A DNA stretch of 8,149 bases from Planctomycetaceae bacterium UBA4732. Lineage in GTDB: Bacteria; Planctomycetota; Planctomycetia; Gemmatales; Gemmataceae. A program made the translations under genes and the position numbers. The stretch spans positions 62,267-70,415 of the forward strand of contig DHJA01000016.1 in assembly GCA_002404095.1 (NCBI GenBank), read 5' to 3'. The notes below the pieces were generated by a model, which saw only the letters and a program-made list of their open reading frames with translations, was not told the DNA's origin and did not search any database. Below, piece after piece: positions 6,919 to 8,149 of this stretch. Within the stretch, counting starts at the first letter, position 1. Each line of letters opens with the position of its first letter.

Positions 6919-7454
6919 CCGCTTCCCTTGTTCACTGCTTTTGCCGCTTGAACTCAAACGAAGCGAAGCCGTCGCCTTCCTTCGTTCCGAAGTCGGTCGG
7001 CCGCACGTTACGCTTGTCGTCCTGGTCCTTCTCCTTGAAGTATTTGAGCTTGAGGCTGTCGCCGTCGATGGCGTAGATGCCCTTAGCCGTCCCGATGTCG
7101 ATGGCCTTGGGGCTCTTCGACTGGTCGATCCCGTAAGTCGTGCCCGGCCCCTTGTCCTCGCCCTGGGCGAACACGATCTTCTCCCCATCGAAGGTCACCG
7201 TCATCGGGCGGGGGACCTGTTTCTTGTCTGTCGCGTCGAGCGCCTGGCCGTTGAAACTGACCTTCGTGCAGACCCACACCCCCTGAAGGCTGGCACGGTC
7301 GTTTTTGCCCGCGCCCTCCTCCTTGGTTTTCTCCTGACAAAGCCCGCTACTGACGGCGACGGCGAAGACACCGGCGATGACCGACACGGCGACCGTGACG
7401 GATGCGACGCGTTTCATAATCTGTCTCCTTTCAGGAATCGTTGACCCAGCCGAA
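6828..7454 (-). mobile_element. Integron gene cassette 1 (about 627 bp)
   Basis: The boundaries are the two G/TTCGGC cleavage points on the reverse strand, at the candidate attI core (7449-7455) and at the R' end of the complete attC (6822-6828). Between them lie a 37-base leader with a good ribosome binding site, one gene (6932-7417) and the attC. This is the standard one-gene cassette design. A second cassette starts at 6827 and has lost its own end. Confidence 0.75.
6932..7417 (-). CDS. Secreted TIGR03067-type protein carried on an integron cassette
   Basis: The product has 161 residues. Residues 1-26 are a signal peptide: MKR, then a hydrophobic stretch VASVTVAVSVIAGVFAVAV. The SSGLC sequence is not a proper lipobox, so an ordinary signal peptidase is likely. 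After a charged linker (28-42) comes the domain I recognise as TIGR03067, a small lipocalin-like beta domain expanded in planctomycetes and of unknown function. Its marks are LQGVWV (44-49), MTVTFDGEKIVF (72-83), YGIDQSKSPKAIDI (95-108), GIYAIDGDSLKLKY (113-126) and RPTDF (139-143). ATG 7417 is chosen over an in-frame ATG at 7561 because it begins the signal peptide, has AAGGAGACAG just upstream, and lies inside the cassette. The upstream extension would cross the recombination core. The attC starts 13 bases after the stop. Expression would depend on a promoter in the attI/integrase region, which I could not identify. Confidence 0.88.
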   Translation of the reverse strand: MKRVASVTVAVSVIAGVFAVAVSSGLCQEKTKEEGAGKNDRASLQGVWVCTKVSFNGQALDATDKKQVPRPMTVTFDGEKIVFAQGEDKGPGTTYGIDQSKSPKAIDIGTAKGIYAIDGDSLKLKYFKEKDQDDKRNVRPTDFGTKEGDGFASFEFKRQKQ

Positions 7455-7628
7455 CAATGATTAGACAGCGAAGCACTCGCCAACGCAGCGAGGTTTTGCC
7501 GCCTATCGTGGGAACGCGAGTTCCCACTCTTTTTCCTAACTTCCTTACTATCAATCAACACGGTCGATTGCTAGCCATTCGCGTCCCGTGGATAGACGGC
7601 GCCGATTCGCTGCCTATCCAGCCGGGCT
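7449..7628 (-). other. Candidate attI region with core GTTCGGC at 7449-7455
   Basis: The reverse strand carries GTTCGGC at 7449-7455, identical to the R' core of the attC at 6822-6828, at the place where cassette 1 should join the integron. No matching GCCGAAC inverse core lies between this core and the integrase gene, so the site is not an attC. That is what is expected of an attI, which is not palindromic. The remaining bases up to the integrase stop at 7629 contain no credible gene. They hold two short hairpins (7476-7492 and 7508-7527). Extent to the left of the core cannot be set from sequence alone. Confidence 0.5.
7508..7535 (+). terminator. Hairpin with T-tract, terminator-like on the plus strand
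   Basis: GTGGGAAC at 7508-7515 and GTTCCCAC at 7520-7527 form a perfect 8-bp stem with a four-base GCGA loop, followed by TCTTTTTC. This fits a Rho-independent terminator read on the plus strand. No plus-strand gene feeds into it, so it may serve another purpose: a structural part of attI, a dispersed repeat, or a block to antisense transcription from the IS side. On the minus strand no T-tract follows the stem. Confidence 0.45.
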
Positions 7629-7940
7629 TCAGGAACGATCCAGCGGGCTGCGCACGCCCCGCCCGCCCCGATTCAGCAGTGCGTGTAGATCATAGTCGTT
7701 TCCACGCTGGAATGGCCCAGCAACTCCTGAACCGTTCGGATGTCATAACCATTTTCCAGCAGGTGCGTGGCAAAAGCGTGCCGGAACGTATGCGGCGTCA
7801 CGGGTTTCGTCAGTTTGGCCTGACGAGTCGCTTCGCGCACCGCGCGCTGAATCACGGTCTCATGAAGATGATGCCGGCGCTCTTGTCCGTCGCGCGGGTC
7901 CGTGCCGCGCCGGGCCGCGGGGAACATATTGCCAGACCAA
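7629..7940 (-). pseudogene. intI: Integron integrase IntI, C-terminal remnant, frameshifted and truncated
   Basis: About 100 of an expected 320 or so residues remain of a tyrosine recombinase of the integron type. The segment [19 protein letters not shown] followed by [10 protein letters not shown] is the IntI-specific insertion that ordinary XerC/D enzymes lack. Next come HTFRH (box II His and Arg), [20 protein letters not shown], and TMIYTH with the nucleophilic Tyr. Directly after this the frame meets a TGA at 7673-7675. Moving one base near 7680 restores the family's conserved tail, [15 protein letters not shown], ending at TGA 7629-7631. A single base, the G of the usual Val codon, therefore appears lost. 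A second disruption may lie near 7928, where TGG-CAA-TAT (a WQY motif, 7929-7937) is out of frame with the FPAARR that should follow. Everything N-terminal, including the core-binding domain and first catalytic Arg, is gone; IS sequence lies there instead. The gene is on the same strand as the cassettes. Confidence 0.85.
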
Positions 7941-8149
7941 TAGTGTTCGGCTCACTTCTTGCTTCTTGGACGAGCGGGTCGGGTGGCGAGTACTTTTTCC
8001 AAATTCCCGCGATTTTCCACTTACGTCCGGCACGCTTTTTGCGCATGATTCTCCGCAGTTGTTATGGCCCGCTGGGCGGAGAACCCCATGGCGCAGCCAC
8101 GCCGCGTTGACATCCGTGACAAGGACCTCCACGGCCTGAAGTACTTCCG
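7941..8149 (+). mobile_element. Left end of an insertion sequence, runs off right edge
   Basis: Integrase homology stops near 7938-7941 and a transposase-like ORF begins at 8088, so an IS end should lie close to 7941. The exact terminal base and inverted repeat cannot be fixed without the other end. The 147 bases before the transposase hold no other credible gene. A small ORF on the reverse strand reads MRKKRAGRKWKIAGIWKKYS, which is probably chance. Confidence 0.5.
8088..8149 (+). CDS. Transposase N-terminus (IS4-like), partial
   Basis: ATG 8088 is preceded by GGCGGAG about 6 bases upstream, a good ribosome binding site. The 20 full codons before the window edge read MAQPRRVDIRDKDLHGLKYF. 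The pattern of a basic start, then RDxDLxxLKYFR, resembles the N-termini of IS4-type transposases I associate with planctomycete genomes; this assignment rests on memory of the family and on very little sequence. The DDE catalytic residues would lie beyond the window. Its location directly next to a truncated integrase gene fits an inserted mobile element. Confidence 0.5.
   Translation, partial: MAQPRRVDIRDKDLHGLKYF

Noticed and set aside
7328..7417. Lipoprotein signal in the cassette protein (SSGLC)
   Set aside because: The residue before Cys is Leu, which does not fit a lipobox, so a normal secretion signal is more likely.
7943..7979. Possible third copy of the pheA-tail repeat at the IS end
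   Set aside because: Only 22 of 37 bases match 2816-2852, mostly at the two ends (GTGT and GACGAGCGGGT), and it is not in a matching coding context. The resemblance is probably chance, though worth a genome-wide check.
7457..8110. 217-residue plus-strand frame across the attI, integrase remnant and IS end
   Set aside because: It is a shadow of the integrase frame and crosses an apparent IS junction, with no domain character or ribosome binding site.
1..8149. CRISPR arrays, tRNA or rRNA genes
   Set aside because: No regularly spaced direct repeats and no tRNA- or rRNA-like stretches were seen on either strand.

Overview
The window reads as high-GC planctomycete DNA, most likely from the Gemmata-like lineages. 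The main reasons are a secreted protein of the planctomycete-enriched TIGR03067 type, the style of the small hypothetical proteins, and a planctomycete-like IS end. This placement is inference from protein character; no 16S or other marker gene is present.

Layout. (1) Positions 1-643, minus strand: the N-terminal third of the chaperone DnaK, running off the left edge. (2) Positions 644-1034: a divergent intergenic region with a plausible sigma70-type promoter for the next gene. (3) Positions 1035-6214, plus strand: a tightly packed run of four genes. These are a bifunctional chorismate mutase/prephenate dehydratase (phenylalanine synthesis), two short unassigned ORFs that look like a paired module, and a large fused trehalose synthase-maltokinase (trehalose to maltose to maltose-1-phosphate, feeding glycogen/alpha-glucan synthesis). 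The last 39 bases of the prephenate dehydratase gene recur, in frame and with the stop codon, at the end of the second small ORF. The two-ORF module therefore looks like an insertion at the 3' end of pheA. (4) Positions 6215-6487: a repeat-rich block with 35-bp perfect inverted arms and an 18-bp tandem duplication. (5) Positions 6488-7940, minus strand: the remains of a chromosomal integron. A degraded integron-integrase C-terminus (7629-7940) is followed on the same strand by a candidate attI core (7449-7455). Next come a complete cassette carrying the TIGR03067-type secreted protein with a textbook attC (6822-6918), and a second cassette with a small three-helix membrane protein. The second cassette's attC is cut off after its first arm, exactly where the repeat block begins. 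(6) Positions 7941-8149: the left end of an insertion sequence whose transposase starts at 8088 and runs off the window. It abuts and apparently removed the N-terminal part of the integrase gene.

The main unusual system is the integron remnant. Its integrase lies on the same strand as the cassettes ('reverse' orientation), has both a one-base frameshift before the conserved C-terminal tail and an IS-associated truncation, and retains one structurally intact attC. The cassettes are probably frozen unless an integrase is supplied from elsewhere in the genome.
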